Assembly: GCA_035626395.1 (NCBI GenBank)
Contig: DASPNR010000002.1
Coordinates: 2,501 to 66,500, forward strand
Origin: Candidatus Limnocylindrales bacterium
GTDB taxonomy: Bacteria > Desulfobacterota > Binatia > UBA1149 > CAITLU01
Direction of reading: 5' to 3'
DNA length: 64,000 nt
This document shows, piece after piece, positions 9,066 to 18,337 of this stretch; position 1 is the first letter of the stretch; every line of letters begins with the position of its first letter. Made by a program: the position numbers and the translations under genes. The notes beneath the pieces are model-generated. The model saw nothing but the letters and a program-made list of their open reading frames with translations, made no database searches and was not told the DNA's origin.

Positions 9066-10526
9066 ATGATGGAGCGGACAGCAGGAAGGACGACTCGAGA
9101 GGCAATGATGATCATCGCATCATCGTTCCTCTTGCTTGCGCTGCCGCTGTGGAATGTGGCGGGTGCCGAGCAGGCCGAGACCGTGCGCGCCAGCGCCGCT
9201 CGTATGCTCGAGGTGCCGATCGGGAAGTCCGTGGTCGTCGAGAGCCCGGTCGCCATCACCCGCGCCTCTCTTGCCAACCCCGCCGTCGCCGACGCCGTGG
9301 TCCTGTCGCCTCGGCAGGTCTACATCACCGGCGTCGCCGTGGGATCGACGAACCTGACCCTTTGGACCAGCGACACCGAGATCTACAAAATCTTCGACAT
9401 CACGGTTTCGCCGGACCTCGTGGACCTGAAGGACCAGCTTCACCGTCTGTTCCCGGAGGAGACCGGCGTGCGCGTCAGCGCGAGCCGCGAGCACCTGACG
9501 ATCTCCGGGACCGTCTCCAGCACTACGCGCCTGGCCCACATCGCTTCGGTGGCCGAGGCCTACGCACCCGAGAAGGTCGTCAACCTCCTGCAGGTCGGCG
9601 GCGTCCAGCAGGTCATGCTCGAGGTTCGGGTGGCGGAGATGAACCGCGAGCTCATCCGCCGCCTCGGCATCAACATCGGGTACCTCTCGGCCAATTCCAA
9701 CGTCTTCGGCGTCACCACGCTCAACGATCTGTCGGCCGTCGTCTCGCCTCGGGATGCCACTTTCCTGCCCGGCGCCGTCGGTGCCGGCACCTCGGCCCTG
9801 AAGGTCTCGCCCTTTGGCTACGTGCCGGTCATGGCCGACGCCATCCTGCGCTGGCAGACGGGTGACGCGGACTGGACCGCCTTCATCGACGCGCTGAAGG
9901 AAAATGGCCTGGTCAAGATCCTGGCCGAGCCAACGCTGGTGGCGCTCAGTGGGCAGGAGGCCAACTTCCTCGCCGGCGGCGAGTTCCCGGTGCCCGTGCC
10001 GCAGAGCCTCGGCACCACCACGATCCAGTTCAAGAAGTTCGGAGTCGGTCTCAACTTCACGCCAACCGTGCTCGGTCAGAACCTGATCAGCATGCGCGTG
10101 TCGCCGGAGGTCTCCGAGCTCGACTTCACGAACGCGATCGTCATTCAGGGTTTCCTGATTCCGGCCATCAGCACCCGGCGCGCCTCCACGGTCGTCGAAC
10201 TGCGCGACGGCCAGAGCTTCGCCATCGCCGGCCTGATGCGCTCGACGGTGCGTGAGAAGCTCTCGAAGTTCCCGGTTCTCGGCGACGTGCCGGTTTTGGG
10301 CACTCTGTTCCGCTCGAGCGAGTTCCAGAAGAACGAGTCGGAGCTGATCATCCTGGTCACGCCGCGCCTGGTGCGTCCGATCGATTCGGCCACGGCGCCG
10401 CTGCCGACCGACGCCTTCATCGAGCCCAACGACTTCGACTTCTACGGCATGGGTCGCATCGAGCTGACCGAGCATTCGGATTCCCCCCGCAACCTCGAGG
10501 GCGAGTTCGGCCACGTCAACCCGTAA
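9066..10526 (+). CDS. rcpA: Tad secretin (RcpA/CpaC)
   Basis: 486 residues. Outer-membrane channel through which the Flp pilus exits. Order of parts: signal peptide (about 1-36), an N0/N1-type domain (KSVVVESPVAITRASLANPA, about 50-120), a BON-like segment (LKDQLHRLFPEE), then the secretin core (about 180-440) with PTLVALSGQEANFLAGGEFP and the terminal ILVTPRLVRPI. Two ATG codons (9066 and 9069) follow the AAGGAG site; the first is used here. Has its own sigma-54 promoter candidate. The next gene starts 11 nt after the stop. Confidence 0.95.
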   Translation: MMERTAGRTTREAMMIIASSFLLLALPLWNVAGAEQAETVRASAARMLEVPIGKSVVVESPVAITRASLANPAVADAVVLSPRQVYITGVAVGSTNLTLWTSDTEIYKIFDITVSPDLVDLKDQLHRLFPEETGVRVSASREHLTISGTVSSTTRLAHIASVAEAYAPEKVVNLLQVGGVQQVMLEVRVAEMNRELIRRLGINIGYLSANSNVFGVTTLNDLSAVVSPRDATFLPGAVGAGTSALKVSPFGYVPVMADAILRWQTGDADWTAFIDALKENGLVKILAEPTLVALSGQEANFLAGGEFPVPVPQSLGTTTIQFKKFGVGLNFTPTVLGQNLISMRVSPEVSELDFTNAIVIQGFLIPAISTRRASTVVELRDGQSFAIAGLMRSTVREKLSKFPVLGDVPVLGTLFRSSEFQKNESELIILVTPRLVRPIDSATAPLPTDAFIEPNDFDFYGMGRIELTEHSDSPRNLEGEFGHVNP

Positions 10527-10537
10527 GGAGAGTGGAA

Positions 10538-10849
10538 ATGATTTCTCGCACGCATTCTCGAGTCGCTTCTTTCCTGCTCGTTGCCGTGCTGCCCGCGGCG
10601 GTGGCGGCGTGCGACATCCCCGGACCCCGGCCGCAGGTTCTGCACGAGAGCTTCGGCCATGCACAGGTCTGGAATCGTCAGGCGCATGCGCTCGACCCCG
10701 ACGCGAGCGCGGACATGACGCCTGTCCGTACGATGCACGGCGGAGCGGCAGCGGCCGCTCATGCCGAGTACGTCAAAAGCTTCACGCCCAAGCCGGGCGC
10801 TGGAGCTGCGCGATCCTACAGCGGTCTCAGCGGCATCGCTGGCGACTAA
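10538..10849 (+). CDS. Small lipoprotein of the Tad locus
   Basis: 103 residues. Signal peptide ending in a lipobox AVAAC, so C25 should be lipidated and the protein anchored in a membrane, probably the outer one. The middle contains the pattern QAHALDPDAS, then MHGGAAAAAHAEYVKSF. I recall this as similar to short lipoproteins encoded next to secretins in other Flp/Tad loci (DGxxAKAxxDRYxKSF-like), an impression I cannot verify here. It is much shorter than CpaD. Position right after the secretin suggests a pilotin or secretin partner. ATG 10538 is preferred over GTG 10532 because AAGGAG lies 7 nt before it. Confidence 0.75.
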   Translation: MISRTHSRVASFLLVAVLPAAVAACDIPGPRPQVLHESFGHAQVWNRQAHALDPDASADMTPVRTMHGGAAAAAHAEYVKSFTPKPGAGAARSYSGLSGIAGD

Positions 10850-10883
10850 CCTTGGTACAAGTTCAGTAAGCGGTGAACCAAGG
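10850..10883 (+). promoter_or_regulatory. Hairpin overlapping the tadE ribosome-binding site
   Basis: CCTTGGT (10850-10856) pairs with ACCAAGG (10877-10883). The 3' arm runs into the AAGGGGG ribosome-binding site of the TadE gene (ATG 10896). It could limit tadE translation. Only the base pairing is seen; regulation is inferred. Confidence 0.35.
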
Positions 10884-10895
10884 GGGTAATGCCAC

Positions 10896-11312
10896 ATGAA
10901 AGCCAACGAGAAAGGAATGGCAGCGGTGGAATTCGGGCTCGTTCTGCCGATTCTCATGCTGCTGGTCTTTGGAATCGCCGAGTTCGGAATCGCGTTCTAT
11001 CGGGAACAGGTGCTGACGGGCGCCGTGCGCGAAGGCGCCCGCAAGGGGGTGGTCGCGACTTCTCCGCGACCCAGTGAAACCACGATCAAGGACACCGTCA
11101 TCACCTATCTGACGAACATGGGTTGGACGGCGTCGACCGCCACCGTTTCGGTGGTGGGAGCGCAGGGCGCTTCGGGATCTCCTCTGACGGTGACTGCGAC
11201 GTATCCGACCAGCTTCGCAGTTCTTTCCAAGCTCATGCCGATGACCGGGATCGCGGTGGACGCCAGTGGCAACGCCAGCCTCAGCGCGACCGTGACCATG
11301 GAACTGGAGTAG
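10896..11312 (+). CDS. tadE: TadE-family pseudopilin
   Basis: 138 residues. Minor pilin-like component of the Flp/Tad apparatus, held in the inner membrane and processed like prepilins. The N-terminus has the TadE motif: G7 followed by MAAVEFGLVLPILMLLVFG with E12-F13. A single hydrophobic helix follows, then a periplasmic domain. The REGARKGVVA segment just after the helix is typical of the TadE family. Length is normal. Followed by the TadG-like gene after 13 nt. Confidence 0.9.
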   Translation: MKANEKGMAAVEFGLVLPILMLLVFGIAEFGIAFYREQVLTGAVREGARKGVVATSPRPSETTIKDTVITYLTNMGWTASTATVSVVGAQGASGSPLTVTATYPTSFAVLSKLMPMTGIAVDASGNASLSATVTMELE

Positions 11313-11325
11313 GGGAGGGCCGGAC

Positions 11326-12384
11326 ATGAGACGACCCATCACCACGCGCCGCGAATGCGGCTCCATATCCATTTTTGCCGCCGTAGTCGCGATCGGCTTC
11401 ATCGGCGTCACGGCTTTGGGAATTGATGTCGGCTACGGCCTGCTGACGAAGGCGCAGCTTCAGAACGTCGCGGATTCGGCGGCGCTGGCCGGCAATCATC
11501 AGCTCGCGCGGCTCTACGACGCGCTTGGCAACCGCGACACCAGCACCTACACGCTGACGGAGTCGGACAAGGCGTCGATCATCCGGTCGATTCAGACGTA
11601 TGCGCTGCGCAACGAGGCGGGTGGCAAGGCCATCAACGTGCTTCCGGGCGACGTGCTGTTCGGTCGCTGGAACAGGAGCACCGGCGAGATCACCCCGACC
11701 GATACGGGCGTCAACGTCATCCGTGTCGTCGCACGGCGCGATGGGTCGGCCAACGGCGTGCTGTCGACACTCATGAGCTCGACCATCGGCGTTCACTCGT
11801 TCGATGTCCGCGCCGATGCGTCAGCGGTCCTGACACCGGTTGATAAGGTCCCGCCTGGTGGTGTCGGGCTGCCGGTGGGCATCGCCAAGGCCTGGTTCAA
11901 TCATCCGGGCTCGCCCTGCGGTGGAAATTCCGCCATCCGTCTGTATCCGACCGGTACATTGATCGGCTGCGCGGGCTGGCACACCTATACCGACGCTCCG
12001 GCGTCGGCTTCCAAACTGCACTCGATCATCGACGGAATCCGAGCGGGCACGTTCAAGTCCCCAGGCGTCAAGGCCGGCGACAGCTGGATCTTCCAGGGCG
12101 GCGTCGACGCCAGCGTCTTTCCCGACCTGCGCGATCTGTGGCGCCAGAACCGGGACAGCAATAACGAGTGGAAGGTCCTTTTGCCGGTGTACGACAACGC
12201 GAGCTGCGAGAACGTCAGCGGCTGGACCAAGATAGTGGGCTTCGCGACAGCGGTCATCACGAACGTCACGACTTCACCGGCGAAACAGATCGATGCTCGT
12301 GTCGACTGCGACGTCATCAGCTACGGGGAAGCGGGAGGAGAGGATTACGGCACGCATGTGGCCGGAGGACGACTGATCGACTAA
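11326..12384 (+). CDS. TadG-like pilus-associated protein, copy 1
   Basis: 352 residues. Membrane-anchored protein with an N-terminal helix (CGSISIFAAVVAIGFIGVTA) and the TadG-type motif LGIDVGYGLLTKAQLQNVAD-SAALAG. The rest is predicted periplasmic, with conserved blocks shared with the next gene: SPCGGNSAIR, GCAGWHT, and a C-terminal AKQID-(AR)-VDCDVI block. Probably a minor component that helps anchor the pilus to the envelope. It lacks the long von Willebrand-type domain of full-length TadG. The next gene is a tandem paralogue. Confidence 0.85.
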   Translation: MRRPITTRRECGSISIFAAVVAIGFIGVTALGIDVGYGLLTKAQLQNVADSAALAGNHQLARLYDALGNRDTSTYTLTESDKASIIRSIQTYALRNEAGGKAINVLPGDVLFGRWNRSTGEITPTDTGVNVIRVVARRDGSANGVLSTLMSSTIGVHSFDVRADASAVLTPVDKVPPGGVGLPVGIAKAWFNHPGSPCGGNSAIRLYPTGTLIGCAGWHTYTDAPASASKLHSIIDGIRAGTFKSPGVKAGDSWIFQGGVDASVFPDLRDLWRQNRDSNNEWKVLLPVYDNASCENVSGWTKIVGFATAVITNVTTSPAKQIDARVDCDVISYGEAGGEDYGTHVAGGRLID

Positions 12385-12464
12385 GACCTGGCGGAAAGAG
12401 GTGCTGCGGCGGGGTGCCCCCGTTCCCTGTCGCAGCCCGATCTTGCCCGTTATGGGGGAGCAGA

Positions 12465-13538
12465 ATGCGCGAGTTCAAAGAACGCAATCGGGAGCGAGGC
12501 GCCATCACGATCTTGGCCGTGGGTGGCGCCATCGCTCTTTTGGGAATGGCCGGTCTCGCAATCGACGTCGGCTATGCCGTGCTCACGCGCGTACAGCTGC
12601 AGAACATCGCCGATGCCGGCGCCAGCTCCGGAAGCCGCGAGCTGGGCCGCGTGTACGCGGAGCTCGGCCCGACCAGGGACTATCGCTACTACACGCTCAC
12701 CGAAGCGGACAGGGCGCGCATCCTCGCCAACATCAATGAGTTCACGACGCAGAACGAGGCGGCGGGCAACGCCATCTCCATCACCGGCGACGACGTCATC
12801 TACGGCACCTACGATAACGCCTCCGGCCAGGTGACGCCGACGATGACCGGGCCCGAGGCGGTGATCGTGAAGGCCCGGCGGGACGAGACCGCCAACGGGT
12901 CGGTCTCTACGCTGCTCAGCCATGTCCTTGGCGTGGACACGTTCCAGATCAGCGCCAGCTCGGCCAGCGCCGGCGTTTCGGCGGCTTCCTGGATTCCAGG
13001 CGGCACCGCCGACATTCCGGTCGCGATCTCCAAGGCGTGGTTTTCCCAGCACGATTCGCCGTGCGGCGCCGATTCGGCCATCCGCTTCTACCCGACGGGC
13101 TCGACGCTCGGCTGCGCGGGCTGGCATACGTTCAATGAGTCGCCGGCAAGCGCGGCCAAGCTCAAGCACATCCTGAACGGCCTGACGGCCGGGACCTATC
13201 AAACGCCCCCGATCAGCGTCGGATCGACGATCTTCAACTTCAACGGCGGAACGATCGAGTCCAACTTCGACGAACTCCAGAAGCTCTACAACAAGAAGAA
13301 AGATGCGCAGGGCAACTGGCGCGTGCTGATTCCTGTCTACGACATGGCCGACTGCTCCAATCCCAACGGCCCGCTCAAGATCATCGGAGTGGCCCACGCG
13401 CGCATCTGGTCGGTCAAGGACGCACCGAGCAAGCAGATCGACGCCAACGTCGAGTGCAAGGTGATCGAGTTCGGCAGCGGCGACGGCAACGCCGGCAATT
13501 ACGGTACGGTGGTGTCGAAGCCACGGACGATCCAGTAA
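12465..13538 (+). CDS. TadG-like pilus-associated protein, copy 2
   Basis: 357 residues, a diverged tandem duplicate of the preceding protein. N-terminal helix and motif GLAIDVGYAVLTRVQLQNIADAG-ASSG; then SPCGADSAIR, TLGCAGWHTFNESPASAAKL, and SKQIDANVECKVIEF match the first copy block by block. The ATG at 12465 follows GGGGGAG at 6 nt; longer versions of the frame start in non-protein-like sequence. Residue differences are spread over the full length, so the duplication is not recent. The two may form a heteromer. Confidence 0.85.
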   Translation: MREFKERNRERGAITILAVGGAIALLGMAGLAIDVGYAVLTRVQLQNIADAGASSGSRELGRVYAELGPTRDYRYYTLTEADRARILANINEFTTQNEAAGNAISITGDDVIYGTYDNASGQVTPTMTGPEAVIVKARRDETANGSVSTLLSHVLGVDTFQISASSASAGVSAASWIPGGTADIPVAISKAWFSQHDSPCGADSAIRFYPTGSTLGCAGWHTFNESPASAAKLKHILNGLTAGTYQTPPISVGSTIFNFNGGTIESNFDELQKLYNKKKDAQGNWRVLIPVYDMADCSNPNGPLKIIGVAHARIWSVKDAPSKQIDANVECKVIEFGSGDGNAGNYGTVVSKPRTIQ

Positions 13539-13785
13539 CGGGAGACGGAAGGAGTGCCGCGTCCGAACGTCGAGATTCGCATCCATGTCCGCCCTTACGG
13601 CTGGGCAGGCATGGGTTTGCACCTCGGCACGAGTGCCCGCGGAGATAATCGCTTCCTTGGCAGCAACAGCAGTGTGACAACTCAGCGCGACGGGAGACGG
13701 TTCGGCCAAGGTGGCGGCCCGAGCCATGGGACCCTGTCGCTGGTTCGAAAGGTGATTCTGTAGCCGCCGCCACGAGGCAGGCAAA

Positions 13786-14994
13786 ATGGCGAGTAGGATA
13801 GGGGTCAGGCTCGAGATCGAGAACCCGGGGGTTCGGCAAGCGCTCGAGCAATACGTGGCGTCGCTGGGCGAATTCACGCTTCAGCGCGAGGAAGACCCCG
13901 GCCTCCCCCAGCTTCTGATTCTCGGGCTCGATGAGACGAACCCGAGCGAAACGTTCGCACGCATCCGCAGTGTGCAGCAGACGTCTCCGTCCACGGACAT
14001 CTTTTTGACGGCCGGGCGCGCGGATCCGCAGCTCCTGCTCGAGGTCCTGCGCGCGGGCGTCAAGGAATTCCTGACGCAGCCGCTTCGCCCCGAAGAGGTC
14101 CAGCATGCATTCCAGCGCTTTCGGGAGCGCCATGCGGAGGCGAACGCCGGCGAGCTCAAGCGATCCGGGAAGATCCTCAGCGTCGTCGGCGGCAAGTCCG
14201 GAGTCGGCACGACCACCGTCGCCATCAATCTCGCCACCGCGCTGCACGCAGGCGGGCAGCGCGCGGTGGCCGTGGTGGACCTGAACCTGCGCGGAGGCGA
14301 CGTGCCGGCCTTCTTCGACATCAACCCGATGCGAAGCATCCGCGACATCGAGCTGGACCTCTCGCGCCTGGACAACACGTTCCTGGCAGGAATGATGAGC
14401 AAGCACGTCAGCGGCATCGACGTCCTCGCCCTCGGAGACACCGACCTGGCGGGCGTGCACGTTTCTTCGGAGTGCGTCGACCGGACGCTCAAGCTCATGC
14501 GCGCGATGTACGACTTCGTCGTCGTCGACTGCGGTCACAACATCGACATGGCCACGTACGCAGCGTTCGGCCTGTCGGCCAGCGTGCTGCTCGTCTCGAC
14601 GCTGAGCGTGCCGGTGGTGCGGCGAACCAAAAGGCTGCTGGACCAGCTGCGCGGCGAGGACGGGACGGGTCTGGAAGGCAGCAGCTTCTATCTCCTGATC
14701 AACGCATACACTGATCGAGAGGAACTGATCCTGACCGAAACGCGCGACGTGCTGCAGCTCAAGCCCCAGTGGCTCCTGCCGCGCGACTTCGACACGGCCA
14801 CCGATGCCCTGAACAACGGCCGGCCGATCGTGGAGTTCGCTCCTCGATCGTCCCTGTCCAAGGCGATGATCAAGGTCGCCTCGGATCTGGCAGGCGCAGC
14901 GGCTGGACCGCCGCGTGCATCGTTCCTGTCGGGAGTGTTCCGCTCGGTGAGCGAGAAAATCGTCAAAACGAATCCGAGCCCTTCGGTGGCGTAG
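13786..14994 (+). CDS. tadZ: Pilus localisation ATPase TadZ/CpaE
   Basis: 402 residues. MinD/ParA-type protein that places the Tad machine at the cell pole. Residues 1-115 form a receiver-like domain without a clear phosphoacceptor Asp pocket. Then comes the deviant Walker A GGKSGVGTTT (135-144), a VVDLNLRGGDVPAFF block (switch region) and a VVVDCGHNID Walker B-like strand. The second Walker A Lys is replaced by Thr-Thr, usual in TadZ. It lies 247 nt after the TadG-like pair; that gap holds a 69-codon frame that I do not accept as a gene. Confidence 0.93.
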   Translation: MASRIGVRLEIENPGVRQALEQYVASLGEFTLQREEDPGLPQLLILGLDETNPSETFARIRSVQQTSPSTDIFLTAGRADPQLLLEVLRAGVKEFLTQPLRPEEVQHAFQRFRERHAEANAGELKRSGKILSVVGGKSGVGTTTVAINLATALHAGGQRAVAVVDLNLRGGDVPAFFDINPMRSIRDIELDLSRLDNTFLAGMMSKHVSGIDVLALGDTDLAGVHVSSECVDRTLKLMRAMYDFVVVDCGHNIDMATYAAFGLSASVLLVSTLSVPVVRRTKRLLDQLRGEDGTGLEGSSFYLLINAYTDREELILTETRDVLQLKPQWLLPRDFDTATDALNNGRPIVEFAPRSSLSKAMIKVASDLAGAAAGPPRASFLSGVFRSVSEKIVKTNPSPSVA

Positions 14995-15023
14995 GGCCGC
15001 AAGTGCAGGGCAGGTGGTGAACC

Positions 15024-16346
15024 ATGGCAATGGCAGCAAGCAATCCTAGACCGGCAACCGTCGCGACGGGCTCGGGCTATCACGAGCTCAAGGGCAGAGT
15101 TCACGAACGCGTCATCGAGGTCCTGGACCTCTCGGCCGCCGCGGCGCTCGACGAGGAGTCGCTCAAACGCGAGCTCGGGCGTCTGATCCAGCGCATCCTG
15201 ACCGAGGAGCAGGTCCCGCTGAACATGCGGGAGAAAGAGCAGCTCGTCGTCGACATCCAGAACGAGGTGCTGGGGTACGGCCCTCTCGAGCCCCTGCTGA
15301 ACGACGCGACCGTCAACGACATCCTCGTCAACAACTTCCAGCAGGTCTACGTCGAGCGCGCCGGCAAGCTGCAGAAGACCGATGTGCGGTTCCGCGACGA
15401 CGTCCACCTGCGCAAGATCATCGACCGCATCGTCAGCGGGGTCGGCCGGCGAATCGATGAGTCGATGCCGATGGTAGACGCGCGCCTCCCCGACGGCTCT
15501 CGCGTCAACGCGATCATCCCGCCGCTGGCCCTCGATGGCCCCGCGGTCTCGATTCGTAAGTTCAGCCGCGACCCGCTCCAGCTCAAGGACCTGGTCGGCA
15601 AGAAGTCCCTCACTCCCGAGATCGGCGAGATTCTCCAGCGCATCGTCAAGGCGCGCCTGAACGTCATCATCGCCGGCGGCACCGGTTGCGGTAAGACGAC
15701 CATTCTCAACATCCTGTCGGGGTTCATTCCCGACGACGAGCGCATCATCACCATCGAGGATTCGGCCGAGCTTCAGCTGCGCCAGGATCACGTCGTGCGA
15801 CTGGAGACGCGGCCATGCAACGTCGAAGGCAAGGGCGAGGTCACGCAGCGAGAACTGGTCAAGAACTGTCTCCGAATGCGTCCGGACCGGATCATCCTCG
15901 GCGAAATTCGAAGCGGCGAGGCCCTCGACATGTTGCAGGCCATGAACACCGGCCACGACGGCTCGCTGACCACGATCCACGCGAACACTCCACGCGACGC
16001 GCTCACCCGCGTCGAGACGATGGTGGCGATGGCGGGCCTGAACCTTCCGACCAAGGCGCTTCGTCACTACATCTCGTCGGCCATCGACGTCATCGTGCAG
16101 ATGACCCGTCTGTCCGACGGCAGCCGCAAGCTGACCAGCCTGTCCGAGGTGACGGGCATGGAAGGTGAAATCATCACCCTGAACGAGATCTTCTGTTTCT
16201 CGCAGACCGGTGTCGACGGTCAGGGCAAGGTCAAGGGGCGCTTCTCGGCGACGGGAATCCGGCCGAAGTTCGTGCAGAAGTTCGAGACCATGGGGCTTCA
16301 CGTTCCCCCTGATCTCTTCAATCCGCACCGAGTCTACGAGATCTGA
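15024..16346 (+). CDS. tadA: Pilus assembly ATPase TadA/CpaF
   Basis: 440 residues. Hexameric secretion ATPase that powers assembly and retraction of the Flp pilus at the inner-membrane platform TadB/TadC. Motifs in order: [11 protein letters not shown] in the N-terminal domain (83-92), Walker [10 protein letters not shown] (218-226), Asp box ITIEDSAEL (242-250), Walker [14 protein letters not shown] (284-296), and His box [11 protein letters not shown] (310-320). All catalytic motifs are intact and the length is normal for the CpaF family. Confidence 0.97.
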   Translation: MAMAASNPRPATVATGSGYHELKGRVHERVIEVLDLSAAAALDEESLKRELGRLIQRILTEEQVPLNMREKEQLVVDIQNEVLGYGPLEPLLNDATVNDILVNNFQQVYVERAGKLQKTDVRFRDDVHLRKIIDRIVSGVGRRIDESMPMVDARLPDGSRVNAIIPPLALDGPAVSIRKFSRDPLQLKDLVGKKSLTPEIGEILQRIVKARLNVIIAGGTGCGKTTILNILSGFIPDDERIITIEDSAELQLRQDHVVRLETRPCNVEGKGEVTQRELVKNCLRMRPDRIILGEIRSGEALDMLQAMNTGHDGSLTTIHANTPRDALTRVETMVAMAGLNLPTKALRHYISSAIDVIVQMTRLSDGSRKLTSLSEVTGMEGEIITLNEIFCFSQTGVDGQGKVKGRFSATGIRPKFVQKFETMGLHVPPDLFNPHRVYEI

Positions 16347-16357
16347 GGGGACGGATC

Positions 16358-17326
16358 ATGGCACCACTGGTCTTTGCAGCAGCAATCTTCTTCACAGTGC
16401 TCCTGTTCATCATGGGGGCGTACTATCTCTACGACCACGCCATCTATGGCGACCAGGCTACGACGGTCCGCCGACTGCGTGCGCAGGGTGAGTTCAACCC
16501 GCGTGCCACGGCGGTCGAGATCGTGCGGCGCGACGCGATGTCCCAGGAGGCCTGGTACACCACCATCCTGGGCCGGGTTGCACCGCTGGCGGCGATCAAG
16601 CGGCTGCTCAAGCAGGCCGACAGCGAGATGCCCGTAAGCGTTTTCCTGCTGCTGACGTCGATCTTCTTCATCGCCGGTGCGCTGATCGGTCTGTGGCTGC
16701 GCCTCGGTCCCATCGTCACCGGCGGCCTGGCAATGGCGGGCGGCCTTGCACCGCTGATGTACCAGCGCCGCAGGCGCGCCATCCGGCTCAAGAAGATCGA
16801 GGCGCAGCTGCCGGAGGCGCTCGACCTGATCGCCCGTACGCTGCTGGCAGGCCATGCGTTCATCATGGGCCTGAAAATGGTCGGAGATCAGATGGAGGAT
16901 CCCGTACGCGCCGAGTTCAAGAAGACGTTCGACGAGATCAGCTTCGGCGTCTCGGTAGCGGACTCGATGAAGGAACTGTCGGAGCGAGTGGACTCGGTCG
17001 ACATCAAATTCTTCGTCACCTCGCTCCTGGTGCAGCTCGAGACCGGCGGCAACCTGGCCGAGATCATCCAGGGGATCTCGCGGCTGATCCGCGCGCGGTT
17101 CGAGCTCCACGGCAAGGTGCGTGCGCTGTCGGCCGAGGGCCGCATCTCGGCAATCGTGATGTTCTCGCTGCCCTTCCTGCTCGGAATGGCGCTCTACTAC
17201 ATCAACCCGACCTACATGTCGCTGCTGTTCACCGATCCGGCAGGGAAGGCGATGCTTACCGGCGGCTTCCTCATGATGATGTTCGGCATGTTCGTCACGC
17301 GCCGCATGGTTCAGATCAAGGTCTGA
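16358..17326 (+). CDS. tadB: Tad inner-membrane platform protein TadB
   Basis: 322 residues. Type II secretion system F-domain protein that forms the assembly platform with TadC and contacts TadA. Membrane segments near 5-27, 90-130 and two near 265-320. The central T2SSF domain shows QLPEALDLIARTLLAGHAF (about 148-166) and the VQLETGGNLAEIIQGIS block. Order and spacing (12 nt after tadA, 12 nt before tadC) are standard. Confidence 0.94.
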   Translation: MAPLVFAAAIFFTVLLFIMGAYYLYDHAIYGDQATTVRRLRAQGEFNPRATAVEIVRRDAMSQEAWYTTILGRVAPLAAIKRLLKQADSEMPVSVFLLLTSIFFIAGALIGLWLRLGPIVTGGLAMAGGLAPLMYQRRRRAIRLKKIEAQLPEALDLIARTLLAGHAFIMGLKMVGDQMEDPVRAEFKKTFDEISFGVSVADSMKELSERVDSVDIKFFVTSLLVQLETGGNLAEIIQGISRLIRARFELHGKVRALSAEGRISAIVMFSLPFLLGMALYYINPTYMSLLFTDPAGKAMLTGGFLMMMFGMFVTRRMVQIKV

Positions 17327-17338
17327 AGGAGACTCGTC

Positions 17339-18301
17339 ATGAACATGCCGTTGATGACCATCGCCCTCATGAGCTTCCTTGCCGCCTTTCTGGCGGTCAT
17401 GGGTTTCGTGCTGCTGTACGAGAGCCGCCGCGACGGCAAGGGCTGGCAGCAGCGCGTCCGCGGCCATTCCCGCGACGCGCGGCCCGAGACCGGTGCGGCC
17501 ACCAGCGGCTTCGGCTACTTCCGCGACCGCATGATGGGGTTGCTCGAGAGAGTCGGCCAGGCCAACCAGAACCAGCGCAAGGAAGCCGAGGTTTCGGCGC
17601 TGCGCCGCTCGCTGACCAGCGCGGGCTACCGCAAGGAAAGCGCGCCGGCCATCTTCACGGGGTTCAAGCTGCTGCTGGCGGTGGTGGTGCCCGGATGCCT
17701 CGTGCTGATGCCCATCCCCGCGCTCGATCATGCGCCGACCTTCCAGCGCATGTTCGCGTACGTGCTCGCAGCCGCCGTCGGTCTTTACGGGCCCGAGCTG
17801 TGGCTCACGCAGATGGTCAAGAAGCGCAAGCAGAAGATCGTCAACGCGTTTCCGGACGCGCTCGATCTGCTCGTCGTGTGCGTGGAAGCCGGACTCGGTC
17901 TGGACGCCGCGGTCGGCCGCGTCGGCAAGGAGCTGATGCTGGCGCATCCCGAACTGTCCGACGAGTTCTCGCTGCTCGCGCTCGAGCTGCGTGCTGGCCT
18001 GCCGCGTGCGCAGGCCCTGCACAACCTCGGCCGTCGCGTCGACATCGACGAGGTCAAGAACCTCGTTGCTCTGCTGATCCAGACCGATCGTTTCGGCACC
18101 AGCATCGGGCAGGCGCTGCGGGTACACTCGGACGCCATGCGCACCGATCGCGCGTTGCGAGCCGAGGAAATGGCGGCCAAGCTGCCGGTGAAGATGCTCT
18201 TCCCGCTCATGTTCTTCATCTTCCCGGTCCTGTTCATCGTGATTCTCGGTCCGGCAATCATTCAGGGCATGCGCATCCTGCTGCCGGCCCTGCAGACCTG
18301 A
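17339..18301 (+). CDS. tadC: Tad inner-membrane platform protein TadC
   Basis: 320 residues. The second T2SSF-domain platform protein, partner of TadB. The cytoplasmic domain has AFPDALDLLVVCVEAGLGLD and the typical LVALLIQTDRFGTSIGQALR, followed by FPLMFFIFPVLFIVILGPAI in the last membrane region. N-terminal membrane segment about 4-24. An AAGGAG site precedes the ATG. Paralogous to TadB but clearly distinct. Confidence 0.94.
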   Translation: MNMPLMTIALMSFLAAFLAVMGFVLLYESRRDGKGWQQRVRGHSRDARPETGAATSGFGYFRDRMMGLLERVGQANQNQRKEAEVSALRRSLTSAGYRKESAPAIFTGFKLLLAVVVPGCLVLMPIPALDHAPTFQRMFAYVLAAAVGLYGPELWLTQMVKKRKQKIVNAFPDALDLLVVCVEAGLGLDAAVGRVGKELMLAHPELSDEFSLLALELRAGLPRAQALHNLGRRVDIDEVKNLVALLIQTDRFGTSIGQALRVHSDAMRTDRALRAEEMAAKLPVKMLFPLMFFIFPVLFIVILGPAIIQGMRILLPALQT

Positions 18302-18337
18302 CGCGGACGACGAGACGGCATAGCGAGAGGTGGCGAT

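Noticed and set aside
12385..12464. A third sigma-54 box (TGGCGG...GTGCTG) before the second TadG-like gene
   Set aside because: The GG to GC spacing is 11 instead of 10, and neither half matches well.
13554..13763. 69-codon frame between the second TadG-like gene and tadZ
   Set aside because: Starts at GTG directly abutting AAGGAG, which is too close for initiation, and the product has no helix, leader or family look.
13539..13785. Possible cyclic-di-GMP (GEMM) riboswitch before tadZ
   Set aside because: Checked for the GEMM conserved cores; the sequence does not contain them.
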